Shown: piece after piece, positions 26,201 through 34,027 of the stretch
How the letters are laid out: each line of letters begins with the position of its first letter
How positions within the stretch are numbered: the stretch's first letter is position 1
DNA from: Acidimicrobiaceae bacterium
Lineage (GTDB): Bacteria > Actinomycetota > Acidimicrobiia > Acidimicrobiales > Aldehydirespiratoraceae
Reading direction: 5' to 3'
DNA: 46,722 nt
Assembly: GCA_026710865.1 (NCBI GenBank)
Contig: JAPOQG010000320.1
Span: forward strand, 1 to 46,722
The notes under the pieces: generated by a model
Databases searched by the model: none
Told to the model about the DNA's origin: nothing
Seen by the model: the letters and a program-made list of their open reading frames with translations, nothing else
Translations under genes and position numbers: made by a program

Positions 26201-28786
26201 AAGCTGCTGGCCTTCGATCTCAGCAATCTGTCCGCGCCGGGACGGGCGACCTCGTTCATCGCCGCTGGCGTTCTACTGCTCGTCGTCGGATACGTGGCGC
26301 CCGTCGCCCCCGGGGCGCCGGCGGACGCAGAGGCACGATCCGACGTCGACCGTGACGACTGGCTCACCGGCTGGCTGGCCGGCGGCAACTGGCCGGCGAT
26401 GGTCGGCGTGGTGGTGTCGCTGATCGGCGCAGGGCTGCTGTTGACGGAGGCTGCCGGGCGGGACCTGCTCGAGTCGTCCATAGAGACCCGCCTGGCGGCC
26501 GTCTCCGCGGCCGCGGCTGTGCTGCTGGTGATCGGATGGCTCCAGCGGCCGGCCCGGCCGGTGTTCGGGCTGAGCCTGCAGGGCGGCGGGATCGCGCTGC
26601 TGCATGTCGCCGTGTATGCGGGGTACCCGGTCCACGGTGTGTTCGGGGCCGCGCCGGCCGGCGCCGCGGTGGTCGCGGCCACGGCGGGGGCGGTGGTGCT
26701 GTCAGTGTTGCAGGACTCCCGTGTGCTGGCCGTCCTCGCCACCGTGGGCGGGTTCCTGGCGCCGGTGCTGACCTACACGGGCTCCGGCGATCACCTTCTG
26801 CTGTTCGGCTTCTACGCCGTCTTGAGCGCGGCCATCGTCACGGTGGCGTGGTTCAAGGCCTGGCCCGAGCTCAACCTGCTGGGCCTGGTGTCCACCTTCG
26901 GCATCGCGGCCTGGTGGCTGGAGTTCCGCTTCGATCCCGACGATTGGATGGCCGTGCAGCCCCTCATCGCGGTGCTGGTCCTGCTCTACATGGCCATCCC
27001 GGCGATCTCAGCTCGACGGGGCACCCCCGGGATGCACGAGATGTGGATGCATCCGCTGCTGTTCGGCACGCCGTTCATCGGGCTCGGCGTCCAGCAGCTG
27101 CTGGTGGGCCACGTCGAATACGGCCTGGCCGTCAGCGCCCTGGCGTTGGCACTGGTCCTGGGAGCGCTGCTGGCGGTCGTCCGCGGTCTGGGCGAGGGCA
27201 ATCGCGAGCTGACGGCCACCTACGCCGGCCTCGGCACGGTGTTCGTCGCCATCGCGGTCCCGCTCGCCCTCGACGGCGCCTACGGCGCGACGGTCTGGGG
27301 CGCTCAGGGCGCCCTGTTGGTCTGGGTCGGCTGCCGGAGGGGCCGGACACTGCCCGCCGCCGGAGGCATGGTCCTCCAGGCTCTGGCCGGGGCGTGGTTC
27401 GCGGTGCGCCTGGCGGAGTCGCTGGCCCATGACTCCGATGCGGCCACGGTTCTGAACGAGCGCTTGATGGCCGCGGCGGCGCTGTCGGTGGCCGGCCTGG
27501 TGTCGGGGTGGCGGCTGCACCTGGCGTCGGGGCGGGTCGGTGTCGCCACTGCCGTTGGCTGGGGGGTCCTGGCGTGGGGCGCGGCGTGGTGGCTGACCGG
27601 CGGCCTGGTGGAGATCGGTTCGCAGATCCCCGAGCACTGGCTGGCAGCGTCGCTGGCCTTCGTGGCGCTGTCCTCCGGCGCCGCCGTGGCCGCGGCGGGC
27701 CCGCTGCGGTGGCCTCATCTCGGGGTGCTGGGTTGGCTGATCCCTCCGACGCTGGCGGCTGCGCTGATCGCTGCGCTGGCCGCTCAGGACCACCCCCTCG
27801 ACCGCTACGGCTGGGCGGCGTGGCCGCTTGCGCTGGCGATCTTCTACGGATGCCTGGGCCGGCGCGAGGCGGCGCTGGGAATGCTGGCGGCCCGGTGGCA
27901 CTCCGCCCGGCACGGCGATCCGCCCGACGCTGACGCGGGCCGCGGGCCCGTTCCGCTCGCGGCCTGGCTGCACGCCGCCGGCTTCTGGATGGTGGCGGTG
28001 ATCGTGGTGGCCGAGGTCTTCTGGCAGCTCGACCGGGTGGCCGAGGCCATCTGGCCGCCGGCGGTGACGGCCGCCGCGGCCATGGTGCTGGCGGCCGCGC
28101 CGATGGCCGCTCGGCGCTGGCTGGCCTGGCCGTTCGACACGCACGGGAGGACGTACACGCTGGCCTGCGGCGGCCCGCTGCTGGTCGCGCTCTCGGCGGT
28201 GCTGGTGGGCGCGGCCTCCTTCTCCGACGGGGATCCGTCGCCGCTGCTGTTCCTGCCGGTGGCGAACCCGCTCGGCGTTCTGGTCGGGATGCAGTTGGCG
28301 GTGGTGCTCGCCTGGCGGAGGCAGGCCGAGGCGGAGTGGGACCATCCGTTCCAACCTCTGGTCGATGCCCGCTGGTCGCCGACGCTGTGCGTGCTGGGGG
28401 TGGTCCTCGCCACCGCGGAGGCGGCCCGGACGGTGCATCACTGGCTGGACGTGTCGTGGGAGCCGGAGCCGCTGTGGGAGTCCGCCGCGCTGCAGACGTC
28501 GCTGTCGATCCTGTGGGCGGTGATCGGCCTGTCGGGGATGGTGGCAGGCGTGCGTCTGGCCCGCCGGGCCGTGTGGGTGGCGGGCGCGTCGTGGATGGCG
28601 GTCGTGGTGGCCAAGCTGTTCCTCGTCGATCTTCGCAACCTGACCGCGCTCGGGCGGGTGGTGTCGTTCATCGTGGTGGGGGTGCTGCTGCTCATCGTCG
28701 GCTACCTCGCCCCGGTACCTCCGGCCACATCCGACGAGCTCGACGAGAGCGACGAGAGCGACGAGGAAGCGAATGCGCATGGCTGA
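23222..28786 (+). CDS. Giant DUF2339 membrane protein with tandem-duplicated domain
   Basis: About 1854 aa, polytopic membrane protein of unknown role. Residues 1-70: one hydrophobic segment plus a short coiled coil (RLRELKETQDRLHQLQSW). Residues about 75-230: Pro/Thr/Glu-rich linker with repeats. Then two copies of the DUF2339 multi-span region: residues about 245-1040 (KVGVLVSLIGVGLLLREA) and about 1057-1840 (MVGVVVSLIGAGLLLTEA). Matching landmarks in both: GLSLQGGG / GVSLQGGG, GGFLAPVLTYT, FGFYAVLSAAIV, LLGL...TFGIAA, and at the ends VHHWWDV / VHHWLDV and FDLSNLS / VDLRNLT. Usual family members have one copy. ATG 23222 chosen; TTG 23216 possible. It lies 12 bp after the preceding gene. Confidence 0.9.
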   Translation: MPFLIAVVAAALGAAVGGVPGFFIGGLLGYVVGRELDIRTRLRELKETQDRLHQLQSWATEMKAWAAQAYERLSTDPQPGDDTLGTATPDADTPDTATPDTATPGADTPDTSALPGAAEPVVRPVAAESQAAARLDVPTPATPAPHDPATPAPPDPATRTPRPAEPAPAEPTPAEPTPKPTETAPAEPTPEPTETAPAEPTPEPEPTPVEPTPARAGAPPRQPLAPVARLVGAAKEWITTGNAPVKVGVLVSLIGVGLLLREANRRGVINITLEMRLIAVALFGLVLLAIGWRLRRKNPVYGVSLQGGGVAVLYLTTFASFAVYGVLPAAPAGVAVIAVTVGAGYLSVVQDSPPLAVLGIIGGFLAPVLTYTSPHDHVWVFGFYAVLSAAIVAVAWHKTWPLLNLLGLGFTFGIAAFWLWRRFDTDKWADVQPLIGALILLYLAIPVLFAIREAPDLRRPSTAPLVFGTPFLGFGLQYLAVGHTDYGMAVSAAALALVHGVLAIIAHRLGRECRSLAEANLGLGVAFAVIAAPLAFDAHLTAVVWAVQGGLWAWIGCRRGRVPAVAAGGALQVLAGAVFAANLAESLPYPEGTLLVANEFIGGSAVLAAAGLITGRMVHGLSGRRNVEAAVPWLALVWGSGWWIAGGLLEIGSQVTSTHRLPVALCFVVLSFGAAAQLADRLRWPHLHALGVAIGPALWLAAAASLLSQGLHPLDRFGWAAWPVSLAVFYWFLRAGENRFLRAGEDRLPQAGEDRLPQAGRDRLPQAGEDRFRQLAGVLHGGAYWLLVLLAASEVYWQIDRAADGVWLIVAPAAAGTALGAAALLGVRWLRWPLTAHRRVYVRACAGPTLLLAGAVVGVACLVSAGDPSPLPFVPLLNPLIVLLGVLAWLGHRWVAAALPQSDEPVGTEGPPVRALAAAAGGVAVATMELARTVHHWWDVRWDPEALIDSTAFGASLSILWMLIAVASMVVGARSGRRSAWVLGGWWMAAVLVKLLAFDLSNLSAPGRATSFIAAGVLLLVVGYVAPVAPGAPADAEARSDVDRDDWLTGWLAGGNWPAMVGVVVSLIGAGLLLTEAAGRDLLESSIETRLAAVSAAAAVLLVIGWLQRPARPVFGLSLQGGGIALLHVAVYAGYPVHGVFGAAPAGAAVVAATAGAVVLSVLQDSRVLAVLATVGGFLAPVLTYTGSGDHLLLFGFYAVLSAAIVTVAWFKAWPELNLLGLVSTFGIAAWWLEFRFDPDDWMAVQPLIAVLVLLYMAIPAISARRGTPGMHEMWMHPLLFGTPFIGLGVQQLLVGHVEYGLAVSALALALVLGALLAVVRGLGEGNRELTATYAGLGTVFVAIAVPLALDGAYGATVWGAQGALLVWVGCRRGRTLPAAGGMVLQALAGAWFAVRLAESLAHDSDAATVLNERLMAAAALSVAGLVSGWRLHLASGRVGVATAVGWGVLAWGAAWWLTGGLVEIGSQIPEHWLAASLAFVALSSGAAVAAAGPLRWPHLGVLGWLIPPTLAAALIAALAAQDHPLDRYGWAAWPLALAIFYGCLGRREAALGMLAARWHSARHGDPPDADAGRGPVPLAAWLHAAGFWMVAVIVVAEVFWQLDRVAEAIWPPAVTAAAAMVLAAAPMAARRWLAWPFDTHGRTYTLACGGPLLVALSAVLVGAASFSDGDPSPLLFLPVANPLGVLVGMQLAVVLAWRRQAEAEWDHPFQPLVDARWSPTLCVLGVVLATAEAARTVHHWLDVSWEPEPLWESAALQTSLSILWAVIGLSGMVAGVRLARRAVWVAGASWMAVVVAKLFLVDLRNLTALGRVVSFIVVGVLLLIVGYLAPVPPATSDELDESDESDEEANAHG
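23707..23861 (+). repeat. Pro/Glu/Thr-rich coding repeats in the DUF2339 linker
   Basis: Variants of PAEPTP and TETAPAEPTPEP recur; the best copies have a 36-bp (12-aa) period around 23760-23832 (units start ACCGAAACCGCACCC). Likely a stiff extended linker, and prone to length change by replication slippage. Confidence 0.8.
25424..25543 (+). repeat. Five 24-bp tandem repeats in the first DUF2339 copy
   Basis: Encodes AGENRFLR, AGEDRLPQ, AGEDRLPQ, AGRDRLPQ, AGEDRFRQ: five 8-aa units in a hydrophilic loop between membrane spans. The second domain copy lacks it, so it arose after the domain duplication. Confidence 0.85.
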
Positions 28787-28844
28787 CCGATTCGCGGGAC
28801 GGACCGCCATCGTCACTCTCGAAGGCGTCCGCAATCGCAGCTAG
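28779..28844 (+). pseudogene. Start fragment of a short-chain dehydrogenase gene
   Basis: ATG 28779, overlapping the DUF2339 stop, encodes MADRFAGRTAIVT, a typical SDR N-terminus that should continue GxxxGIG. After 13 residues it changes to LEGVRNRS and stops. The junction is at about 28815-28820; beyond it the DNA reads better on the minus strand. This is a truncated gene left at a recombination breakpoint. Confidence 0.55.
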
Positions 28845-28919
28845 ATCGCTCGCCCACGACTCAGCAGGCACCTCGGACTCTCGGCTAATCGTCATCGCCC
28901 GCTCAGCAGCCTGGCTCAG

Positions 28920-29360
28920 CTACGAGCCAGCCGCTCCCGTGAAGAGGGCTATCCAGATCGAGATGGCGGCCGCGGCGATGGTCGCTACGATGACATAGAG
29001 TTGCTTGGCCTGGCTCTTGATGATCTCCGCCCGCTCCTTGGCTGCCTCGGCGAAGCCCTCATGCATGGCGACCAGCAGGGAGGCATGGCTCTCGACGAGC
29101 GTGCCATGGCTCTCGACGAGTTTGCCGTGGCTCTCGACGAGCTTGCTGTGGCCCTCGGCGAGCTTGACGTTGGTCTCGGCGATCGCCTCTGTGAAGGCGG
29201 CCCTCAATCGCAACTCGACTCCGGCGAGGTCGTCCTTGGTGGCCATCTGGTCCCAGCCGCCGGGCGGGAGTTGGTCCATGAGGGTGTCTGCGGCTTCTTC
29301 TCCCATCGAGTCCACCAGGCTCGCGTACAGCGCGGCGCGCTGCGCTTGGGTTGCGGCCAT
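28920..29360 (-). CDS. Small coiled-coil protein with C-terminal membrane anchor
   Basis: 146 aa; start ATG 29360 has a very strong ribosome site (GGAAGGAGGG). Residues 1-45 are a helical head (QRAALYASLVDSMGEEAADTLMDQL), residues about 55-115 a long coiled coil with a heptad array (KLVESHG, KLVESHG, TLVESHA; a 21-bp tandem repeat around 29085-29150), and the end is one membrane span (LYVIVATIAAAAISIWIALF). The layout resembles DUF1640/CCDC90-like proteins. Probably a membrane-tethered oligomer with a cytoplasmic rod. Function unknown. It lies between two rearrangement scars. Confidence 0.8.
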   Translation of the reverse strand: MAATQAQRAALYASLVDSMGEEAADTLMDQLPPGGWDQMATKDDLAGVELRLRAAFTEAIAETNVKLAEGHSKLVESHGKLVESHGTLVESHASLLVAMHEGFAEAAKERAEIIKSQAKQLYVIVATIAAAAISIWIALFTGAAGS

Positions 29361-29363
29361 CAC

Positions 29364-29755
29364 GGCCCTCCTTCCGTTCAAGCGTGATCGGCTGGGGGCA
29401 CCGCGAGGGCTGCTCCGAGGCCGTCGAGTCAGACCAGGCGATCCGGCTCCACGGCGACACACGCACTATATCGCATCGAAATGGCTTTCAACCCAAACCG
29501 ATGTAGACAAGTAATGTCGAGACGCCACCGCGGTTGAGGGCACGCAGTGGTCGCCGCGAGCCGGCAGGGCAGGGTGCTGGGCGGTGCCGACGCCGTCCTC
29601 GCCTCCTGCAGCACACACGGTGGCCGCCCCCAGCAGGCAGGATGCCGCGCTCCGACGCGTGCAGAGGGGTAGCGTCGGCGCAGCGACAACCGACAGGGGC
29701 GGAGGGCCCGTGGAGTGCGAGGACGACTTGTTCGGCGGCTTGCCGCGCGGTCCGG
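29364..29755. other. Long intergenic stretch without a gene
   Basis: Between the divergent coiled-coil gene and the inverted-repeat element. The only structure is an AT-richer patch at about 29465-29520, which on the minus strand has TTGAAA and TATAGT about 15 bp apart, a weak candidate promoter for the coiled-coil gene. Frames here are short and look like non-coding DNA or gene remnants. Confidence 0.5.
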
Positions 29756-29865
29756 CTGGTGCTCTGTCCGGTAACGTCGGCGCACGTGCCTCGGGCGCTG
29801 CGACCCGGCAAAGGGCGGAATCGCGGCACTCTCAATCCGGCGAACGTCTGTGGACAGAGCACTAG
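29756..29865. mobile_element. MITE-like inverted-repeat element, copy 2
   Basis: About 110 bp, reverse-complement homologue of the element at 3129-3236 over its full length. The ends are CTGGTGCTCTGTCC (from 29756) and GGACAGAGCACTAG (to 29865); the right 25 bases differ from the left end of copy 1 at only 2 positions. It ends 19 bp before the cysteine desulfurase start, the same placement relative to a gene start as copy 1. Confidence 0.7.
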
Positions 29866-29884
29866 CGAAGGCATCGGAGACGCC

Positions 29885-31036
29885 ATGACCGAGGTCTACC
29901 TCGACTACAACGCGTCGGCGCCGCTCGATCCCAGGGTGCTCGAGGCGATGGCGCCGGTCCTGTCGGGCGAGGTGGGCAACGCCTCGTCGGTTCACCGCTT
30001 CGGGCGCCGGCAGGCCGCCGCGGTGGACGAGGCCCGTGAGCACGTTGCCGCACTGGTGGGCGGGCGGCCGGGAGGGGTCGTCTTCACCGCGGGCGCGACC
30101 GAAGCCAACAACCTTGCCCTGCGGGGTGCGGTGGAGGCCGCCTCCGAGGGTCGGCAGCGGATGCTGGTGTCGGCGGTGGAGCACGCCTCGGTCGGGAGCA
30201 CGGCCCGGTGGCTGGCCGACTGCGGCCTCGTGAAGCTGGACGTTGTCGGGGTGACCGCAGGCGGGTTCGTCGAACCGGGCGCCGTGGAGGAGTTGATCGG
30301 GCCGGATGTCCTGCTGGTGTCGGTGATGGCGGCCAACAGCGAGACCGGCGTGCTCAACCCGGCGGACGGGATCGCCGAGCGGGCCCGGGAAGCTGGGGCG
30401 CTGTTCCACTGCGACGCCACCCAGATGGCGGGCCGCCTGCCTTTCGACATGGAGGCGCTGGGTGTGGATCTGGTCTCGGTGAGCGGCCACAAGATCTGCG
30501 GCCCGGGCGGGGTCGGCGCCCTGGTCGGCACCCGTCACGCCCTGGCCCGACTCGCAGCGGTGATCCATGGCGGCGGCCACGAGCGGGGCCTGCGCTCGGG
30601 CTCGTTGAACGTCGCCGGGATCGTCGGACTGGGCGCCGCGGCCCGCATCGCCGCCGGCGAGCGGGTGTCGGAGTCGGCCAGGGTCGGGGTCCTGCGCGAC
30701 CGCTTGGTGGCCGAACTGGAGGCTCAGCTTCCGGGCGTGCAGCAGAACGGCGACCCGTCGAGGCGCCTGCCCAACACGGCCAGCATCCGCTTCGAGGACG
30801 CCGACGCCGAGGCGGTCATGGCCAACATGGACCCGGTGGCCGTGTCCACCGGCAGCGCCTGCAGCGCCGGATCGATAGAGCCGTCAGAAGTCCTCGTGGC
30901 CATGGGCCTGTCCCGCGAAGCAGCCTTCGAGTCGGTGCGCTTCAGCCTCGGCCGCTTCACAGCCGCGGAGGACATCGACATCGCCGTCGAGAGCGCCGCC
31001 GCCGCGGTAGAGCGGGTCCGCGCCATGACCGCCTGA
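29885..31036 (+). CDS. Cysteine desulfurase (IscS/NifS family; possible SspA)
   Basis: PLP enzyme taking sulfur from cysteine, 383 aa. N-terminus VYLDYNASAPLDPRVLEAM; PLP-binding Lys in SVSGHKICGPGG; active-site persulfide Cys in STGSACSAGS; FSLGRF near the end. ATG 29885 gives the usual family start. It is monocistronic behind the inverted-repeat element and host-like in codon use. It could serve general Fe-S or tRNA thiolation, but no iscU, sufU or mnmA is beside it, and a phosphorothioation operon begins 2 kb downstream, which needs such an enzyme as sulfur donor (SspA role). That link is inference. Confidence 0.93.
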   Translation: MTEVYLDYNASAPLDPRVLEAMAPVLSGEVGNASSVHRFGRRQAAAVDEAREHVAALVGGRPGGVVFTAGATEANNLALRGAVEAASEGRQRMLVSAVEHASVGSTARWLADCGLVKLDVVGVTAGGFVEPGAVEELIGPDVLLVSVMAANSETGVLNPADGIAERAREAGALFHCDATQMAGRLPFDMEALGVDLVSVSGHKICGPGGVGALVGTRHALARLAAVIHGGGHERGLRSGSLNVAGIVGLGAAARIAAGERVSESARVGVLRDRLVAELEAQLPGVQQNGDPSRRLPNTASIRFEDADAEAVMANMDPVAVSTGSACSAGSIEPSEVLVAMGLSREAAFESVRFSLGRFTAAEDIDIAVESAAAAVERVRAMTA

Positions 31037-31146
31037 CCCGCCTCGCCGCCATCCGCCGGAGGGCACCCGCCGTTGCCCAACCGTCGGAGAGGGTCGCCAA
31101 CAGCCCAGCTCGCCGACGCCATCGCAAGCCCGACTCCGTACACTTG

Positions 31147-31179
31147 TATAAACTCACTTTGCAAAAGTCGAGTTATATT
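31147..31179 (+). promoter_or_regulatory. AT-rich promoter with bulged palindrome
   Basis: An AT island in GC-rich DNA directly before the ATPase gene. TATAAA (31147-31152) or TATATT (31174-31179) could be the -10. Between them, 31151-31174, arms AACTC-ACTTT and AAAGT-C-GAGTT pair with a single bulged C, a likely operator covering the start site. Confidence 0.5.
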
Positions 31180-31195
31180 GCGGCGGGAGGGTCGC

Positions 31196-32704
31196 ATGCA
31201 TGTGAAGCCGCCGAGCCTGTTTGACCGGGAGCCGGAGTGGGACGACCTCACCGGCTTCGCCTCCGCGGCCGGGCCGCGGCTCCGGCTCGGCATCCTGTAC
31301 GGGCGGCGACGCTACGGCAAGAGCTACCTGCTGCGCCGGCTCCAGGAATCGGTCGGCGGCCTCTACCACTTGGCGCTGCAGGAGGAGCGGCGGTCGGCTC
31401 TGGACAGGTTCGCGGCTGCCGTCGGCCGGCTGCAGGCGGGCACCCCGCCGCTGCGCTTCGACGACTGGAGGGCCGCGCTCGGCTACGCCGCCGCCGGGCT
31501 GGGCGATCGGGGCGCCGGTCCGCAGGTCCTCGTGCTTGACGAGTATCCCTATCTGCGCCAGGGCAGCGCCGAACTTGACTCGGCCGTGCAGGCCGTCATG
31601 GACGAGGCCGCCGGCGGTGACCTCGGCTCGGGATGGGCTGCGCCGGTGGCGGTGATCGTGTGCGGCTCGGCCATGTCGGTAATGACCGGCATCCTCAGCG
31701 GCACATCGCCGATGCGGGGGCGGGCCGCGCTCGACATGCCGCTCGCGCCATTCGACTACCGCCAGTCGCGCCGCTTCTGGGGCATCGAGGACCCGGCCGC
31801 CGCCTTCGCGGTCGATGCCGTCGTGGGCGGCGCCCCCGGCTACAAGGACCTGACCGCCGCGGCCGGGGCGCCATCTCGCCCCGAGGATTTGGCCGGGTGG
31901 CTGTCGGCCACGGTGCTCAATCCGTCGCACGCGCTGTTCCGCGAGGACGAGTACCTGCTGCGCGAGGACCCGCGAGTGACCGCCGAGGCCCCCTACTACT
32001 CGCTGCTGCAGGCCATCGCCGGCGGGCGGGCATCGCAGGGCCGGATCGCTGAGGCGGCCGGCCGGGCGCCCGGCGACATCGTGCACCACCTCAACGTGAT
32101 GACCACCGCCGGTTTCGTGGTCCGCGACGAGGACCTGCTCACCGCCCGGCGGCCCGCGTACCGCGTCGCCGACCCGATCGTGCGCTTCCATCACCTCATC
32201 ACGCGACGGCGCCGGGCGATGCTCGAGGACCGCCGGGCCGCCGAGGTGTGGGCCGGAGCCGGCGACACGTTCCGATCGGGGATCGTCGGCCCCCACCTGG
32301 AGTCCGTTTGCCGGCGCTGGGTCGACCGCTACGCCGGGCCCGAGACGCTGGGAGGGCCCGTCGGCCCGGCCCGCCGGGTGCAGGTGAACGACCGGAGCCG
32401 CCGCCAGTCCTTCGAACTGGACCTCGCCGCGGCCGCCGTGCCCGCTCCGACAGCCGGCGGCAGGCAGCCGACGGTCATCCATCTGCTGGGCGAGTCCAAG
32501 GCGTCCCGCCTCGACACCGCCGACCTGGCCCGCCTCGACCGCATCGCCGCCCTGCTCAACGAGCGCGACGGCGTCTCGGTGGCGCCCGCGGCCCGACGCC
32601 TGCTGTTCTCCCTGGAGGGCTTCACGCCGGAACTGGCCGCCGAGGCCCGCAACCGTCACGACGTGGAACTAGTGGATCTCGACCGCCTCTACGAAGGCGA
32701 CTGA
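31196..32704 (+). CDS. Archaeal-type ATPase with DUF234-like nuclease tail
   Basis: 502 aa. P-loop ATPase of the PF01637/DUF234 kind: Walker A GRRRYGKSYLLRRL, Walker B VLVLDEYPYL, sensor VIVCGSAMSVM, then a winged helix (LLQAIAGGRASQGRIAEAAG) and a C-terminal PD-(D/E)xK-like fold (FELDLAA, then HLLGESKAS). ATG 31196 follows CGGGAGGG. Such genes are common accessory or mobile-like genes of unclear role, possibly in DNA processing or defence. It has its own palindromic promoter and a host-like G/C bias, and separates the cysteine desulfurase from the phosphorothioation operon. Confidence 0.85.
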   Translation: MHVKPPSLFDREPEWDDLTGFASAAGPRLRLGILYGRRRYGKSYLLRRLQESVGGLYHLALQEERRSALDRFAAAVGRLQAGTPPLRFDDWRAALGYAAAGLGDRGAGPQVLVLDEYPYLRQGSAELDSAVQAVMDEAAGGDLGSGWAAPVAVIVCGSAMSVMTGILSGTSPMRGRAALDMPLAPFDYRQSRRFWGIEDPAAAFAVDAVVGGAPGYKDLTAAAGAPSRPEDLAGWLSATVLNPSHALFREDEYLLREDPRVTAEAPYYSLLQAIAGGRASQGRIAEAAGRAPGDIVHHLNVMTTAGFVVRDEDLLTARRPAYRVADPIVRFHHLITRRRRAMLEDRRAAEVWAGAGDTFRSGIVGPHLESVCRRWVDRYAGPETLGGPVGPARRVQVNDRSRRQSFELDLAAAAVPAPTAGGRQPTVIHLLGESKASRLDTADLARLDRIAALLNERDGVSVAPAARRLLFSLEGFTPELAAEARNRHDVELVDLDRLYEGD

Positions 32705-32751
32705 CCCCGGCCCCAAGCTTCTGCGACCCCGCGACGGTGCGCTGGGGTCAG
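32701..32751. terminator. Inverted repeat after the ATPase gene
   Basis: CTGACCCC (32701-32708) and GGGGTCAG (32744-32751) are perfectly complementary over 8 bp with a 35-base GC-rich loop. Without a U-run; it could insulate the ATPase gene from the downstream operon. Confidence 0.3.
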
Positions 32752-32761
32752 CTGGATGAGC

Positions 32762-32781
32762 TTCAACATAATATTATTGAA
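32762..32781 (+). promoter_or_regulatory. AT-rich promoter/operator of the phosphorothioation operon
   Basis: TTCAA and TTGAA at 32762-32766 and 32777-32781 flank the palindromic core ATAATATTAT, followed by GAATAAAAAG. Hardly a G or C in 25 bases, in contrast to the surroundings. It is the only good promoter candidate before eight overlapping genes, so it probably drives them all. Confidence 0.5.
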
Positions 32782-32965
32782 TAAAAAGATGTGATATCTC
32801 AGCATCTGCCGTTAGGGTGCGTTCCATGGAATCAACGGCGGCATCGGTGTAGGCGTCATGTCTTCGGCGGAGACTGCGCGCAGCCAGTATGGCCATGGCC
32901 CAGTGATGTCCGAGCAGTTGAGTATGTTTGCTGCTTGTGGCACGAGAGACCGCGGAGACCGACGC

Positions 32966-34027
32966 ATGAGGCTGACAGAAGCGGCCGAGCGGTCGTTCGC
33001 GCGGCATGAGACGTTCCATCCTCGCTACAGCTGGTTCCGCAAGGCGTACGCCCATGTCAACGACGACCCCAGGATCTTCGGCCGTCCAGACGCACCGGTG
33101 GAGATCGGAGTGGGCAAGAACATGGTGCGGGCCATTCGCTTCTGGGGGACGGCCGCGAGGCTGATCACCGACAGTCCTCACAACGCGAGAGGACGCGAGG
33201 CGCAGTGCGTACCAACCCGGCGGGGCCACGCGCTCTTCGGCGAGAACGGCTGGGATCCCTACATGGAGGATCCAGGCACGCTCTGGCTGCTGCACTGGCT
33301 GCTGCTGGCCCCGAGGAAGTCGAGACTGCCGATCTGGTGGCTGGCCTTCAACGAGTTCAACGCGGTCGAGTTCGCTGAGCCCGACTTGGAGAGCGCGGTC
33401 TCGACTTTGCTTGATACCGCCCCCGAGTGGCCTAGGCCACACCCGAACTCGATCAGCAAGGACGTCAGCGCGCTATTGCGCACCTATGCCCCCGCGGACC
33501 GAACCGGCCGGGCACGCATCGACGACATGCTGGACTGCCCGCTTCGCGAGCTGAGCCTGCTGAGCTACTCGCCTGCGACAGGCCGGTTCCGCTTCACGCT
33601 TGGCTCGAAGCCGACCCTGCCGTCGGAAGTCGTGGCCTACGCGGCGCTCGACTACGTCGCACTCACGGAGGTGCGAGGAAGCACGATCACACTGAGCCGC
33701 CTTACCCACGCTTCGGGCGCGCCGGGCAAGGCCTTCAAGCTCACCGAGTCTGAGCTGATGGACGCTCTGAGACCCTCCATTGCGGACGAGGAGGCGTTGA
33801 GACTCGCCACACCGACGGGTGCGGTTCAGCTCACCTGGCGGGAGGAACCGGCACGGATCGCCACAAGGATTCTCGACCGATACTACGAACCCTGTGAGCT
33901 ACGGGCGCCCGAGCCGTGCGCCGGACCCGAGGGCGACGATCCCGCCGAAGACAACCGGTTAAGAGGGGCCGACGAGCATCGCTCTCGGGCCGGCGCCGCC
34001 ACCAAGATCCTCGCCGGAGCCGGCTGA
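32966..34027 (+). CDS. sspB: DUF4007 protein, SspB-like DNA nickase
   Basis: 353 aa. The DUF4007 hallmark is at the N-terminus: FARHETFHPRYSWFRKAYAHV, followed by IGVGKNMVRAIRFW, HALFGENGWDPYMEDPGTLWLLHWLLL and WWLAFNEFNAVEF. In the Ssp phosphorothioation system SspB is the nicking enzyme that opens the DNA strand for sulfur insertion. ATG 32966 has GGAGA at proper spacing and places the motif near the N-terminus; in-frame ATGs at 32858 and 32906 would add up to 36 aa without conserved sequence. First gene of the operon; its stop overlaps the next start (TGATG). The C-terminal 40 residues are low complexity. Confidence 0.82.
   Translation: MRLTEAAERSFARHETFHPRYSWFRKAYAHVNDDPRIFGRPDAPVEIGVGKNMVRAIRFWGTAARLITDSPHNARGREAQCVPTRRGHALFGENGWDPYMEDPGTLWLLHWLLLAPRKSRLPIWWLAFNEFNAVEFAEPDLESAVSTLLDTAPEWPRPHPNSISKDVSALLRTYAPADRTGRARIDDMLDCPLRELSLLSYSPATGRFRFTLGSKPTLPSEVVAYAALDYVALTEVRGSTITLSRLTHASGAPGKAFKLTESELMDALRPSIADEEALRLATPTGAVQLTWREEPARIATRILDRYYEPCELRAPEPCAGPEGDDPAEDNRLRGADEHRSRAGAATKILAGAG

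Noticed and set aside
27008-28834. Minus-strand 608-codon frame
   Set aside because: Antisense to the second DUF2339 copy; Arg/Gln/His-rich composition typical of GC-rich shadows.
28692-28895. 67-codon minus-strand frame that could be an antitoxin
   Set aside because: Only its first 28 residues look protein-like and the rest is antisense to the DUF2339 end; treated as part of the recombination scar.
32858-32965. Longer N-terminus for the DUF4007 protein
   Set aside because: No ribosome site at the earlier ATGs and no conserved sequence; kept as an alternative start only.
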